From the NCBI GenBank assembly GCA_025455485.1, contig JALOMJ010000003.1:1-64000 (forward strand): DNA of 64,000 nucleotides, in the 5' to 3' direction. A program made the translations under genes and the position numbers. Origin of the DNA: Bacteroidia bacterium. GTDB taxonomy: Bacteria > Bacteroidota > Bacteroidia > B-17B0 > Aurantibacillaceae. Below the pieces are notes generated by a model. That model was not told where the DNA came from. It ran no database searches and was given only the letters and a program-made list of their open reading frames with translations. Below, piece by piece: positions 51,241 through 60,883 of this stretch; the stretch's first letter is position 1; every line of letters starts with the position of its first letter.

Positions 51241-51268
51241 TTGTTTAACAAACTACTTCTATTATAAA

Positions 51269-52105
51269 ATGAAAGCACTTTTTGATCAAGCTTCGCGCAA
51301 AACCAGCAGAATGGTAACGAGGAAATATAGCACCTCGTTTAGTTTGGGCATAAGGTTTTTGAATGCCGATTTCCAGGATCCTATTTATGGTATTTATGGC
51401 TTTGTGCGTTTTGCCGATGAGATTGTGGATACCTTTCACAATTATGAAAAGGGTACTTTGCTGGAAGAATTTCGCAGGGATACGTTTTTGGCAATCGACA
51501 GAGGCATTAGCTTAAACCCTATACTCAACAGCTTTCAGGCCGTGGTGCACAAATACAAAATTGAACACGAACTCATTGAATGTTTTTTGAACAGCATGCA
51601 AATGGACTTAGAGAAAAAGGAGTATGCTGAAGAAGAATACAAACAATACATCCTCGGTAGTGCTGAAGTGGTTGGTTTGATGTGTTTGCGCGTATTTACT
51701 GAAAACGACCGTGAGCTGTACGATAAACTAAAGCCGCATGCCATGGCCCTTGGCTCGGCTTTCCAAAAAATTAATTTTTTGAGGGATTTGAGTGCGGATT
51801 ATGTGGGCATGGGAAGGGTGTATTTTCCGAACGTGAATTTAAGTGAGATGAACGAGAATATTAAAGCTGAGATTGAAGCTGATATAGAAAAAGATTTTGA
51901 TGAGGGTTTGTCCGGCATCAGGTTACTCCCAAAGCGTTCACGTCTTGGTGTTTATGTAGCCTACATTTACTACCGCAGTTTGTTTCGCAAAATAAAAAAA
52001 CTAAAACCGCAACACATTTTGCAAGAGAGGGTAAGAATTCCCAATCCTCAAAAAGTAATGTTATTTGCTGGTTCCTATGTGCGCAATAGCCTGAACATGT
52101 TGTAA
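51269..52105 (+). CDS. crtB: phytoene/squalene synthase family protein CrtB
   Basis: YSTSFSLGIRFLNADFQDPIYGIYGFVRFADEIVDTFH; NFLRDLSADYVGMGRVYFP. Confidence 0.94.
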   Translation: MKALFDQASRKTSRMVTRKYSTSFSLGIRFLNADFQDPIYGIYGFVRFADEIVDTFHNYEKGTLLEEFRRDTFLAIDRGISLNPILNSFQAVVHKYKIEHELIECFLNSMQMDLEKKEYAEEEYKQYILGSAEVVGLMCLRVFTENDRELYDKLKPHAMALGSAFQKINFLRDLSADYVGMGRVYFPNVNLSEMNENIKAEIEADIEKDFDEGLSGIRLLPKRSRLGVYVAYIYYRSLFRKIKKLKPQHILQERVRIPNPQKVMLFAGSYVRNSLNML

Positions 52106-52593
52106 TGAAACTCGTTATTGCCCTGCTTTTGATTTCCACCGCTGTTGATTCTACAATTAAAGACTTACGAAAGCATTACGCTCTTGTTGGCGTGAATGAA
52201 GGGCATGTGAGTGAAATGCTGAATTTGAGTAAAAACTCCAATGACCCAACCGTTATGGCCTATGCGGCCGGTGCAGAAATGGCTTCAGCCCAATACAAGT
52301 TTTCTCCATTGAGTAAATTATCGGCGTTTAATTCGGGAAAGGCTAAGCTCGAGCCTATTATAAAAGCAAACCCCGAAAACGTGGAGGCAAGGTTTATACG
52401 ATACACTATTCAACTAAAGTGCCCGGCCATGTTAGGGTATAACAGAGAGTTTAAATCCGATCGCGCATATATACTTGGTGAATTGCCCGGCTTAAAAAAC
52501 AAAGAGCCGGAACTTTATAAATACATTCTGGCGTTTATGCTGATTCATGACAAACTAAGTGCTGAGGAAAAAGCGGCATTGGGTTTGAATTAA
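52105..52593 (+). CDS. hypothetical protein cotranscribed with crtB
   Basis: 162 aa with signal-like N-terminus; its start overlaps the crtB stop. Confidence 0.65.
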   Translation: MKLVIALLLISTAVDSTIKDLRKHYALVGVNEGHVSEMLNLSKNSNDPTVMAYAAGAEMASAQYKFSPLSKLSAFNSGKAKLEPIIKANPENVEARFIRYTIQLKCPAMLGYNREFKSDRAYILGELPGLKNKEPELYKYILAFMLIHDKLSAEEKAALGLN

Positions 52594-52876
52594 ATCATTG
52601 GCTTGTTTAACCGCCTTTTTTGCTGGCGGCCCTATGCTTTCTACACTTAGAGTTTTATCGTTAAAAAGTATGGGTTTGTCTAAGCTCTCCAGGTTCTATT
52701 GAGATAACCGCAAGGGTTCTGTGAATAACATGTTGGTTTTACAGGAAAACTAGGTTATGGAATCCTGTTAATAAAGCTTTGTTTTGAATCCAATCAGAAT
52801 AAGCAGAGTATTAAAGAATATAGAGCACGAAACGCTAACACACTTTAAAGAAGAGGCGTTGGATCAAGACAGAACT

Positions 52877-53299
52877 ATGAACAATACAACACAAACTACA
52901 GCCTTTTACATACTTATTATCAATGGCCAGGCGGATGACCATTCGAAATTAAGAGACATCATCAACAAATTAATTCCACAATCGTATATCGAATCCATTT
53001 ATACTGAGCAAGAAAGCACAAGCTATTTTAAGAACCTGAGAGTGGCTCCCAGCTTTATTATTTTGGATGCACAATCGCAAAGCACCTCCCTGCGCTTAAC
53101 CATTTATATGATCAGACAAAACCCCGGTTTAAAAAACGTGCCGGTAGTGCTTGTGAATTCAAACCTAAGCCTGAACCAAAAACGGGAATTAAAATTTTTA
53201 GGCATCAATGAATTTTACGCAGAGCTTAGTAATCCTGTTGAAATGCGCATTCTCGCCAACGACATCAGGAGCCGATGGCTGTTGCCGCGCGGCGAATAA
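52877..53299 (+). CDS. stand-alone receiver-like domain protein (start trimmed from 52784)
   Basis: YILIINGQADDHSKLRDIINKLI...FIILDAQ...VPVVLVNSN resembles a response-regulator fold. Confidence 0.65.
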   Translation: MNNTTQTTAFYILIINGQADDHSKLRDIINKLIPQSYIESIYTEQESTSYFKNLRVAPSFIILDAQSQSTSLRLTIYMIRQNPGLKNVPVVLVNSNLSLNQKRELKFLGINEFYAELSNPVEMRILANDIRSRWLLPRGE

Positions 53300-53305
53300 G
53301 GCCAT

Positions 53306-53725
53306 TTAAAACGAATGTCTTGAAGCCTTCTGACGTTTCCACAACAAGTAACCTGAAAGCATCAATGCAAATCCAACGCCACCTAACGTGTAATGCAGAA
53401 AATACACCATTTGAAGCATCACAACCTGAATCAGAATCCAGCCGCTCAGCAGCGCGCCCTGAGCCAGAACAAAAAGCCCTGAACCGGGTTTATTGAACAC
53501 CAACTGCCAGAGGGTAAAAAAATTAAACACCCCGTTTACCAAAATCAGAACCAATGCCGGTAAAAAAAAGGAATCAAAAGGGCTGTGTTTGAGCCAATCC
53601 TTGCTTATACCCAAACTGCTCCCATCTGGATGCAAGAGCAAGTGCAATCCACCGTATAAAGCCCCAATACCATTAAAAAGTAAAAGCACAACGGCCGCTA
53701 TTTTTATTGCTGTATTGATCTTCAC
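53306..53725 (-). CDS. hypothetical membrane protein (about 4 TM)
   Basis: 139 aa hydrophobic ORF. Confidence 0.6.
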   Translation of the reverse strand: MKINTAIKIAAVVLLLFNGIGALYGGLHLLLHPDGSSLGISKDWLKHSPFDSFFLPALVLILVNGVFNFFTLWQLVFNKPGSGLFVLAQGALLSGWILIQVVMLQMVYFLHYTLGGVGFALMLSGYLLWKRQKASRHSF

Positions 53726-53814
53726 CCTATGTTCTAAAGTATAAATGAAAAAACGTTCTTATTTGAAGTAAGGTTGCCGGCCAGCCCCGCAACAGTCCTG
53801 CACTTTGAACCGGT

Positions 53815-54189
53815 TTAAATTTTAACCTGATAAACATCCGAATTATTTCTCACAATACCTTTTACTTCAAAGCCGCCTTCCTGAGGAATAATTTCAACCA
53901 GATCAAAAACAGTACAATTTTTGCTAAGTCCTTCAAAAATTAAAGTAAAGCCTTTGCCATCGTTTAGTGTCCATTCCGGCGCAAAAGCAATATTGAAGGC
54001 AGTAATAAGCTTGGCTCTTCGTCCGCTGCCCCGTTCAATCAAAAACGTGCTGGGCCAGATGCGGTAAGCATATTCTCCTTCATCCATGCTGCAATGCACG
54101 ATGGTTTGACGTTCCTCACTTTCAAGGGTTTTTGCTTTTTCGGAAACCGATGGCGCTGAGTTAGCAGGCCTTGTGTTTGATGCTGACAT
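53815..54189 (-). CDS. hypothetical protein
   Basis: 124 aa ORF with no overlapping better candidate. Confidence 0.55.
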   Translation of the reverse strand: MSASNTRPANSAPSVSEKAKTLESEERQTIVHCSMDEGEYAYRIWPSTFLIERGSGRRAKLITAFNIAFAPEWTLNDGKGFTLIFEGLSKNCTVFDLVEIIPQEGGFEVKGIVRNNSDVYQVKI

Positions 54190-54326
54190 AAACTAGTGTT
54201 GCTAAGGTATAATTTTCCAGTTGAAATATTCTGTTGGATATCCTGCCTCAATTGCAGGTTCATCGCCAGAAATATTGGCATAAAATTTTTACAGGAGGCA
54301 AAATAATCTTTTCTTTATACAAAATT

Positions 54327-54908
54327 ATGAGGCGAATGAATGTATTTGGTTTTTATCGGATAGTTTTTGGACTCTTACTGCTGGCCATAATGCCTGCTTA
54401 TGCTCAAACCTACTATGAAAAGGGCTATCTTGTAAACGACAAGGGCGACACCATTAGAGGCGAAGTTAAACTCAATCAAAAAAAGGAGTTTGAAGTGTAC
54501 ACCAAAGTCACCTTCAGAGATGAAAAAGGCATACAAAAAAATTACAAAATTGAAAAGGTAAAGGCTTACGGCTACAAAGATCGACAGTTCTTAAAAATGG
54601 ATTATGGCAGCGAAGAATATTTTTATGAAGTGTTGGCTGTGGGGGCTATCAGTTATTATAAAATTATCTTTGAGGCCTTGTATGCAAAAACCGTGGAGCT
54701 TGAAACCGAGTACTTTATACAAAAAGCAGGGAGCAAAAAAGTGGTGCCCATGAAATCCAGCAAATTCAAAAAAACCATGCTGGATTGGATGGAAGACCAT
54801 TCGGAGTTTATTACTGCCTACGAAGAACCCGAGCCCAAAAAATTTGATGAGGCCAAAGCCATAGAAATAATTAATCAATACAACGCCTGGAAAGCAAATC
54901 AAAACTAA
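54327..54908 (+). CDS. hypothetical exported protein (start trimmed from 54234)
   Basis: Signal peptide MRRMNVFGFYRIVFGLLLLAIMPAYAQ followed by YYEKGYLVNDKGDTIRGEVKL. Confidence 0.65.
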   Translation: MRRMNVFGFYRIVFGLLLLAIMPAYAQTYYEKGYLVNDKGDTIRGEVKLNQKKEFEVYTKVTFRDEKGIQKNYKIEKVKAYGYKDRQFLKMDYGSEEYFYEVLAVGAISYYKIIFEALYAKTVELETEYFIQKAGSKKVVPMKSSKFKKTMLDWMEDHSEFITAYEEPEPKKFDEAKAIEIINQYNAWKANQN

Positions 54909-54909
54909 G

Positions 54910-57756
54910 ATGCTGACTAAGGATACGGATAAAAAATTATTTCTGCTGGACGCTTTTGCGCTGATCTATCGTTCTTACTTTGCCTTTAGCAGCAATCCCC
55001 GCATTAATTCCAAAGGCTTTAATACCTCGGCCATTTTTGGTTTTACCAATACCCTGCTCGAAATTTTAAACAAAGAAAAACCCACGCACATTGCGGTAGT
55101 GTTTGATAAGGAAGGCCCAACTGTTCGCCACGATGACTTTGCAGAATACAAAGCCAACCGGGAAGAAATGCCTGAGGACCTGCGCGCGGCTATTCCCTTA
55201 ATTATTGATTTGATAAAAGGTTTTAACATCGAAATTTTAGGTCTTGAAGGTTATGAAGCAGATGATGTAATTGGCACCCTGGCTTTAAAAGCCGAACAAA
55301 AAGGGTTTACCACTTACATGATGACGCCCGACAAGGATTATGGCCAGTTGGTTGACGCAAACACGTTTATTTATAAGCCTGCGCGTTTGGGAAATGGCGC
55401 AGAAATATTGGGTCAGGAGGAAATTTGTAAGAAGTGGGAAATACGTTCCGTATCAGAACTCATCGATATATTGGGCCTTATGGGCGATAAGGTCGATAAC
55501 ATTCCTGGTATTCCGGGAGTAGGTGAGAAAACGGCCATTCAATTGATTAAAGATTTCGGAAGCATAGAAAATTTACTGGCCAACACCGATAAACTGAAAG
55601 GCAAACTCAAAGAGAAAGTTGAGAACAACAAAGAAATGGCCATACAAAGCAAACGCCTGGCCACTATTATTACAAATTGTCCGGTTGAACTCGATGAAGC
55701 AAAACTCGTGCGAAAAGAAGTGGATAAGTCCGCTTTGCTGGAGCTGTTCAAGGAATTGGAGTTTAGGGCGATAGCACAAAAGGTGCTGAATGAAGACATA
55801 GGCGGAAAAGAAAAAATTGCCGGAGAAGCCAAAGATCTAGCTGCAAACAACAAGGCCAGCAGCAACCAGGTAGATCTTTTTGATCAGGGGGAGGTGTCTA
55901 TAGCGGAGGCTAAGAATGAGCTTGAAGGGGAACATCAGGCGTATAAAACCATTGCGGATGTTAAGCACCACTACCATCTGGCGGACAGCGAAGAAAAAAT
56001 AAAGGCCCTTGTAAAAACACTTCACGCAGAGGAGAGTTTTTGTTTCGACAGCGAAACCACTTCCCTGAACGTTTTTGAAGCAGAGCTGGTGGGTTTGTCC
56101 TTTGCCCTTAAAGCCCACGAAGCCTGGTACGTGCCCATTTCAGAAGATCAGTCGCTTGCAAAAAAACAAGTGGACCATTTTGCAGCATTGTTTTCTGATG
56201 AAAGCAAAACACTCATCGGGCAAAACATAAAATATGATTACCAGGTTCTGAGAAATTACGGCATCATCATAAAGAACAAATTGTTCGACACCATGGTGGC
56301 TCATTTCTTAGTGGCCCCAGATATGCGGCACAACATGGACGCTCTGGCTAATGCGTATTTGGATTATGCCCCCATCAGCATCGAAACCCTTATTGGTAAA
56401 AAGGGAAAAGAGCAGGGGAGCATGCGCGATGCGGATATAGTAGCCATAAAAGAATACGCAGCCGAAGATGCGGATGTTACCCTTCAACTCAAAGAAAAAA
56501 TTGCACCTGAACTTAAAAAATTAGAAGTTCAAAAAGTTTTTGAGGAGGTGGAGTTGCCTTTGATACGCGTTTTGGCGGATATGGAGCGGGAAGGCATTTG
56601 TTTGGACGTGCAGAGTCTGAAAGAATTTTCTGCGGAATTACAACAGGACATTGTAGTGGTGGAAAAGGAGATACAAGACTATGCCGGCACCAAGTTTAAC
56701 GTCTCCTCACCAAAACAGGTGGGAGAAATTTTATTTGAGTATTTAAAGATCACTGATAAACCCAAGAAAACCAAAACAGGACAATACGCTACCGGTGAAG
56801 ATGTGTTGAGCAAGCTGGAAAATGCTCACCCCATTGTGCCCAAAATTTTAGATTACCGTGAATTGGTAAAATTGAAAAACACCTATGTAGACACTTTACC
56901 GGAGTTGGTGAATAAAAAAACAGGCCACATACACACGTCTTACAATCAGGTAGTGGCCGTCACCGGACGTTTGAGCAGTGATAATCCCAATTTACAAAAC
57001 ATCCCCATTCGTACGGAAAGGGGCCGTCAGATTCGCAAGGCCTTTATACCAAGGGATTCGGAACATATTTTGCTGAGTGCGGATTATTCGCAGATAGAAC
57101 TGCGCATTGTGGCCAGCATCAGCAAAGATCCCGGTATGTGCGAGGCCTTTCGTTTAGGAAAAGACATTCATACGGCAACAGCAGCTAAAGTGTTTGGTGT
57201 GGAGGAATCTGAGGTCACAAAAGAAATGCGTTATAAAAGCAAGAGCGTAAACTTTGGTATAATTTATGGTCAGGGGGCTTTTGGATTATCAGAAAACCTG
57301 AACATTTCGCGGGCGGAAGCCAAAGAGCTCATTGAAAATTATTTTAAACAATATGGTGGCATAAAGGATTACATGGATAACGAGATTGCTTTTGCCAGAA
57401 AACACGGGTATGTGCAAACCTTGTTGGGCCGCAAACGTTGGTTGCGCGATATTAATTCTGCAAACCATACGGTTAGAGGATTTGCGGAGCGCAATGCCAT
57501 CAACGCCCCCATACAAGGCAGCGCGGCCGACATGATTAAATTGGCCATGATTAATATTCACGGGGCATTGCAAAAAAGCACGCTTCGCTCCAAAATGTTA
57601 TTGCAAGTGCATGACGAATTGGTGTTTGATGTTTACAAACCCGAATTACAAGAACTCAAGGCACTTGTTGAAAAACACATGAAGGAAGCTCTGCCGCTTG
57701 AAGTACCCGTAGAGGTAGGCATGGGAAGTGGTAAAAACTGGCTGGAGGCACACTGA
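54910..57756 (+). CDS. polA: DNA polymerase I
   Basis: 5' nuclease LFLLDAFALIYRSYFAF; palm SADYSQIELRIVASIS; YKSKSVNFGIIYGQGAFGLS; LLQVHDELVFDV. Confidence 0.98.
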   Translation: MLTKDTDKKLFLLDAFALIYRSYFAFSSNPRINSKGFNTSAIFGFTNTLLEILNKEKPTHIAVVFDKEGPTVRHDDFAEYKANREEMPEDLRAAIPLIIDLIKGFNIEILGLEGYEADDVIGTLALKAEQKGFTTYMMTPDKDYGQLVDANTFIYKPARLGNGAEILGQEEICKKWEIRSVSELIDILGLMGDKVDNIPGIPGVGEKTAIQLIKDFGSIENLLANTDKLKGKLKEKVENNKEMAIQSKRLATIITNCPVELDEAKLVRKEVDKSALLELFKELEFRAIAQKVLNEDIGGKEKIAGEAKDLAANNKASSNQVDLFDQGEVSIAEAKNELEGEHQAYKTIADVKHHYHLADSEEKIKALVKTLHAEESFCFDSETTSLNVFEAELVGLSFALKAHEAWYVPISEDQSLAKKQVDHFAALFSDESKTLIGQNIKYDYQVLRNYGIIIKNKLFDTMVAHFLVAPDMRHNMDALANAYLDYAPISIETLIGKKGKEQGSMRDADIVAIKEYAAEDADVTLQLKEKIAPELKKLEVQKVFEEVELPLIRVLADMEREGICLDVQSLKEFSAELQQDIVVVEKEIQDYAGTKFNVSSPKQVGEILFEYLKITDKPKKTKTGQYATGEDVLSKLENAHPIVPKILDYRELVKLKNTYVDTLPELVNKKTGHIHTSYNQVVAVTGRLSSDNPNLQNIPIRTERGRQIRKAFIPRDSEHILLSADYSQIELRIVASISKDPGMCEAFRLGKDIHTATAAKVFGVEESEVTKEMRYKSKSVNFGIIYGQGAFGLSENLNISRAEAKELIENYFKQYGGIKDYMDNEIAFARKHGYVQTLLGRKRWLRDINSANHTVRGFAERNAINAPIQGSAADMIKLAMINIHGALQKSTLRSKMLLQVHDELVFDVYKPELQELKALVEKHMKEALPLEVPVEVGMGSGKNWLEAH

Positions 57757-57782
57757 GGATTAAGTTAAAAGGCAAAAGCTTG

Positions 57783-57801
57783 CCCTGAGTTAATCGAAGG
57801 G
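57783..57801. repeat. short dispersed hairpin repeat CCCTGAG-TTAAT-CGAAGGG
   Basis: Inverted arms CCCT/AGGG with internal G.A-type mismatches; related copy at 60725. Confidence 0.6.
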
Positions 57802-57991
57802 TCAAAGCTGTTCGGGTTTAACCGAATTGCCAAAAAACAGATGCAGCAATACCTGGTATTACGGGGGCAAGGTGCTATTAATTGTTTTTTACTATAAACC
57901 ATGTAGTGACGAAAATCATAAAATTTAATCAAAAATTAACGCAGTTTTGTATCTTTAGGACAACAGAAGCGCTTACTTTTAAATTTAAATA

Positions 57992-58717
57992 ATGAACATG
58001 AATTCCAGAAATCTCTTTTTATTATTGCCTGCCATCCTGCTATTAGCCTGTGGCCAAAACAAAAATGAAGAAGAAAACACAGCCAATGTAACAGACACGG
58101 TTTCTGCGGCAGTAGCAGAATCTAAAGCCGAACCCGATTCAAGTTCAGAAACCACCGGAACAGATATTTATGGTCAGGTTTGGATGACGGATAATTTAAA
58201 TAGAGTAGTTTTTAATAATGGCGACAGCATTCCGGAAGCCAAATCAGCCAAGGACTGGTTAGAGACCGGTAAGGCGGGAAAGCCGGCCTGGTGTTGGTAC
58301 GATTTTGCTAAACAAGGCGACAGCAGTAAAGTGAGGTTGTATAATTATTTTGCTGTTATGGATGCAAGAGGTCTTGCTCCTAAAGGCTGGCACATACCAA
58401 GTCAGGAAGAGTTCGAAGCACTCATCACAAATTATGGTGGAAAAAAAGTAGCCGGAAAAAATATGTTGGCTTCCAGCCAATGGGGAAATACTGCCGAAAC
58501 CGCTTACCGCATGGGGGCAAGTGCAACGCGAACCGGTCTGCGCAGCTTTAACGGCGCTTATAGTAACATAGAGGATTTTGGCTATTGGTGGAGCAACACA
58601 AGCAGAGTCAATGGCAATGCCTGGCATTTTGTTCTGAATCACAAAACCTCTCTTGCAAAAACATCTTTCAGTCAGCAAATGAATGGCTTCGCTGTACGTT
58701 GTATTAAAGATAAATAG
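57992..58717 (+). CDS. FISUMP (Fibrobacter succinogenes major paralogous) domain lipoprotein
   Basis: Lipobox LLLACGQN; YGQVWMTDNLNRVVFNNGDSIPEAKSAKDW; GWHIPSQEEFEALI; FAVRCIKDK. Confidence 0.88.
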   Translation: MNMNSRNLFLLLPAILLLACGQNKNEEENTANVTDTVSAAVAESKAEPDSSSETTGTDIYGQVWMTDNLNRVVFNNGDSIPEAKSAKDWLETGKAGKPAWCWYDFAKQGDSSKVRLYNYFAVMDARGLAPKGWHIPSQEEFEALITNYGGKKVAGKNMLASSQWGNTAETAYRMGASATRTGLRSFNGAYSNIEDFGYWWSNTSRVNGNAWHFVLNHKTSLAKTSFSQQMNGFAVRCIKDK

Positions 58718-58927
58718 AAAGGGTTCTAAAGAACTTTCTTAATCTATATCTAATTCGTGTATTTTTAACTCTATTGCTGGCATCTCATAGCGGTTGGATA
58801 GTAGCTTTATTATAAGTTAAAAGTTAAAAGCCAAAATGGGGGAGTTTAAGCAGCTTGGTGCTTTCTATTCCTCCGCCAACAATCGGCACTATTGTGCACT
58901 GCACATTAGCTCTTTTCATACCTTCAA

Positions 58928-59743
58928 CTAATACCCAACTTCTACATGCAAGCCTACACCAACGGGGCTTACTTTTTCCCATTTGGCCTGAGAAGTGGTT
59001 CTGAAATAGGTGGCTGAACCAACAAGTTTAGTCGAGAAATATAAACCGGTAGCATTGCCAAGGTCTTTGATCCATTCAAGCGTTACAAAAACATCGTCGC
59101 TCACAAACACCAAATACGGCTTTAGGTCCACCTCCACCATACCAACAGTATCTTTTGGTTCGATGATTATGTTTTGCTTAAGAATATTTTCCCCCGGCAT
59201 ACCATCTGCCGCTTTCGCATAAACATTGACTCTGAAAATGGGTGTTTTGCCCAAGGTATTGCTGTTGATGTGAAATTTAAGTGTTCTTAAATACGTGTCG
59301 GGATGTTTTATGTTTAAACGAACGCCCATTTCGGCACCCAGCAGATTGCTTTTAAATCCACCCGATACGGCTTTGCTGCTTGTTTCATTACCAAGTATTT
59401 TGATTTTCACTTTTTTGGGATTTACCTGTACTTCTTCCAATTTAATTGAAGCCAGGGGCAATAAAATGTGTTTTCCGTTTTGAACTTCCGAAACTTTAAG
59501 CTGAATGGATTTGTAACCGATTAATGAAATTTTTAAGGTTTCATTAACCAAACTATCCGGCACCTTAAACTCAAATTCTCCTTTTTCATTACTCACGCTG
59601 CCAAGGCCCTTACCCAATATACCAACATTAGCAAATTCAAGGGGTTCTTTGCTCAGGCTATCAATAAGCATGCCTTTGCAAGTAATTTGCGCGTTCAGCA
59701 TCCGAAATGCAAAAAGAGAAATCAATATAAAACGTAAGGCCAT
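58928..59743 (-). CDS. carboxypeptidase-like regulatory domain protein
   Basis: CKGMLIDSLSKEPLEFANVGILGKGLGSVSNEKGEFEFKVPDSL. Confidence 0.8.
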   Translation of the reverse strand: MALRFILISLFAFRMLNAQITCKGMLIDSLSKEPLEFANVGILGKGLGSVSNEKGEFEFKVPDSLVNETLKISLIGYKSIQLKVSEVQNGKHILLPLASIKLEEVQVNPKKVKIKILGNETSSKAVSGGFKSNLLGAEMGVRLNIKHPDTYLRTLKFHINSNTLGKTPIFRVNVYAKAADGMPGENILKQNIIIEPKDTVGMVEVDLKPYLVFVSDDVFVTLEWIKDLGNATGLYFSTKLVGSATYFRTTSQAKWEKVSPVGVGLHVEVGY

Positions 59744-59760
59744 GCTAAAATTGGTTGGGG

Positions 59761-60642
59761 TTAATATTTGATACCGGAAGGCCCTGTTTTTTCGATGGGA
59801 TGCCAGGTGGTTTTAATTTCCTGAAGGTCCATGATCAGGTAAGGGCTTTGGGCCGAGTCTTCTTCCCAATCCAGTGACCAATGAAAAAATCGTTTTACGT
59901 TCAGAGAAGAACACTCCTGCATGGCTTTCAGGTGCTTTTTGTTTTTACCGCAATAGAGCATAGCGTTTACATCCATGTGTGAGGAAAAATGCTCATGCAG
60001 TTCATCAATGTCTCCGCTTAATATGTTCACCACGCCTGCCGGCAAATCGGAATGGGCAAGCACTTCTGCAAAACTAACAGCGGCCAACGGCAGATGTTCT
60101 GGCGCCAGAATGATACAGGTGTTGCCTCCGGCGATAATTGGCGCCATTGTGCTGATTGTTCCAAGGAGTCCGAAATTTTCAGGAGGGATAACCGCTACCA
60201 CGCCCATGGCTTCGGGCACCGAAAAATTGTAATGCGAAGTAGCAACGGGGTTCACACTGCTAAAGATTTGCTGAAATTTGTCACAGGCTCCGGCGTAATA
60301 AACCAAACGGTTGATGCAACGCGCCACTTCTTCTTCCGCTTTGTGTTTGGAAATGCCCATGTATTGGAGTTCATCAACAAACTGTTTGTATCGCCCTTCG
60401 AGCATCTCGGCCATGCGGTACAAAATCTGTGCCCTATTCATAGCGCTTTTTTCCTGCCAGCCTGTTTGTGCCGAGCGGGCAGCCACCACAGCATTGCGAA
60501 AATCTTTTCGGGAGGCCATGGACACATTGGCCAGGGTTTTGCCCTTTTGATCGGTGAGTTCGTAATACCTTCCGCTTTCGCTGCGCGGAAATTGGCCGGC
60601 AATGTACAGTTTATATGTTTTGAGAATTTTGAGGCGAGCCAT
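59761..60642 (-). CDS. truncated aldehyde dehydrogenase-family protein lacking the catalytic domain (start trimmed from 60654)
   Basis: ALDH N-terminal/NAD-binding half: KLYIAGQFPRSESGRYYEL, GVVAVIPPENFGLLGTISTMAPIIAGGNTCII; no FxxxGQxC motif. Confidence 0.78.
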   Translation of the reverse strand: MARLKILKTYKLYIAGQFPRSESGRYYELTDQKGKTLANVSMASRKDFRNAVVAARSAQTGWQEKSAMNRAQILYRMAEMLEGRYKQFVDELQYMGISKHKAEEEVARCINRLVYYAGACDKFQQIFSSVNPVATSHYNFSVPEAMGVVAVIPPENFGLLGTISTMAPIIAGGNTCIILAPEHLPLAAVSFAEVLAHSDLPAGVVNILSGDIDELHEHFSSHMDVNAMLYCGKNKKHLKAMQECSSLNVKRFFHWSLDWEEDSAQSPYLIMDLQEIKTTWHPIEKTGPSGIKY

Positions 60643-60724
60643 TTTACTAAACAAATATAAGAATAGAAGCGTTTCAGCTACCTAAATATTTATGGTGAGA
60701 GATTAATGAAAAGTTAAAAGCATG

Positions 60725-60780
60725 CCCTGAGCCTTGTCCTGAGCCTTGCCCTGAGCGGAGCTTTAGCGAAGCCGAAGGGG
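60725..60780. repeat. expanded dispersed hairpin repeat with two 12-bp tandem units CCCTGAGCCTTG/TCCTGAGCCTTG plus CCCTGAGC...GAAGGGG
   Basis: Direct reading of the sequence; related to 57783..57801. Confidence 0.65.
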
Positions 60781-60883
60781 AAGTCAAAGGGCTTCAACCT
60801 ATTCGTGTATTATTGCCCCTCTTAGGGGAATTAGTGGCTATCGTTTAAGCACACAGAATTTTCTAAACCTTTAACTTTCTAGG

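Noticed and set aside
59743-59761. Frameshift explaining the short aldehyde dehydrogenase
   Set aside because: No ALDH C-terminal sequence follows in any frame; the next gene begins immediately.
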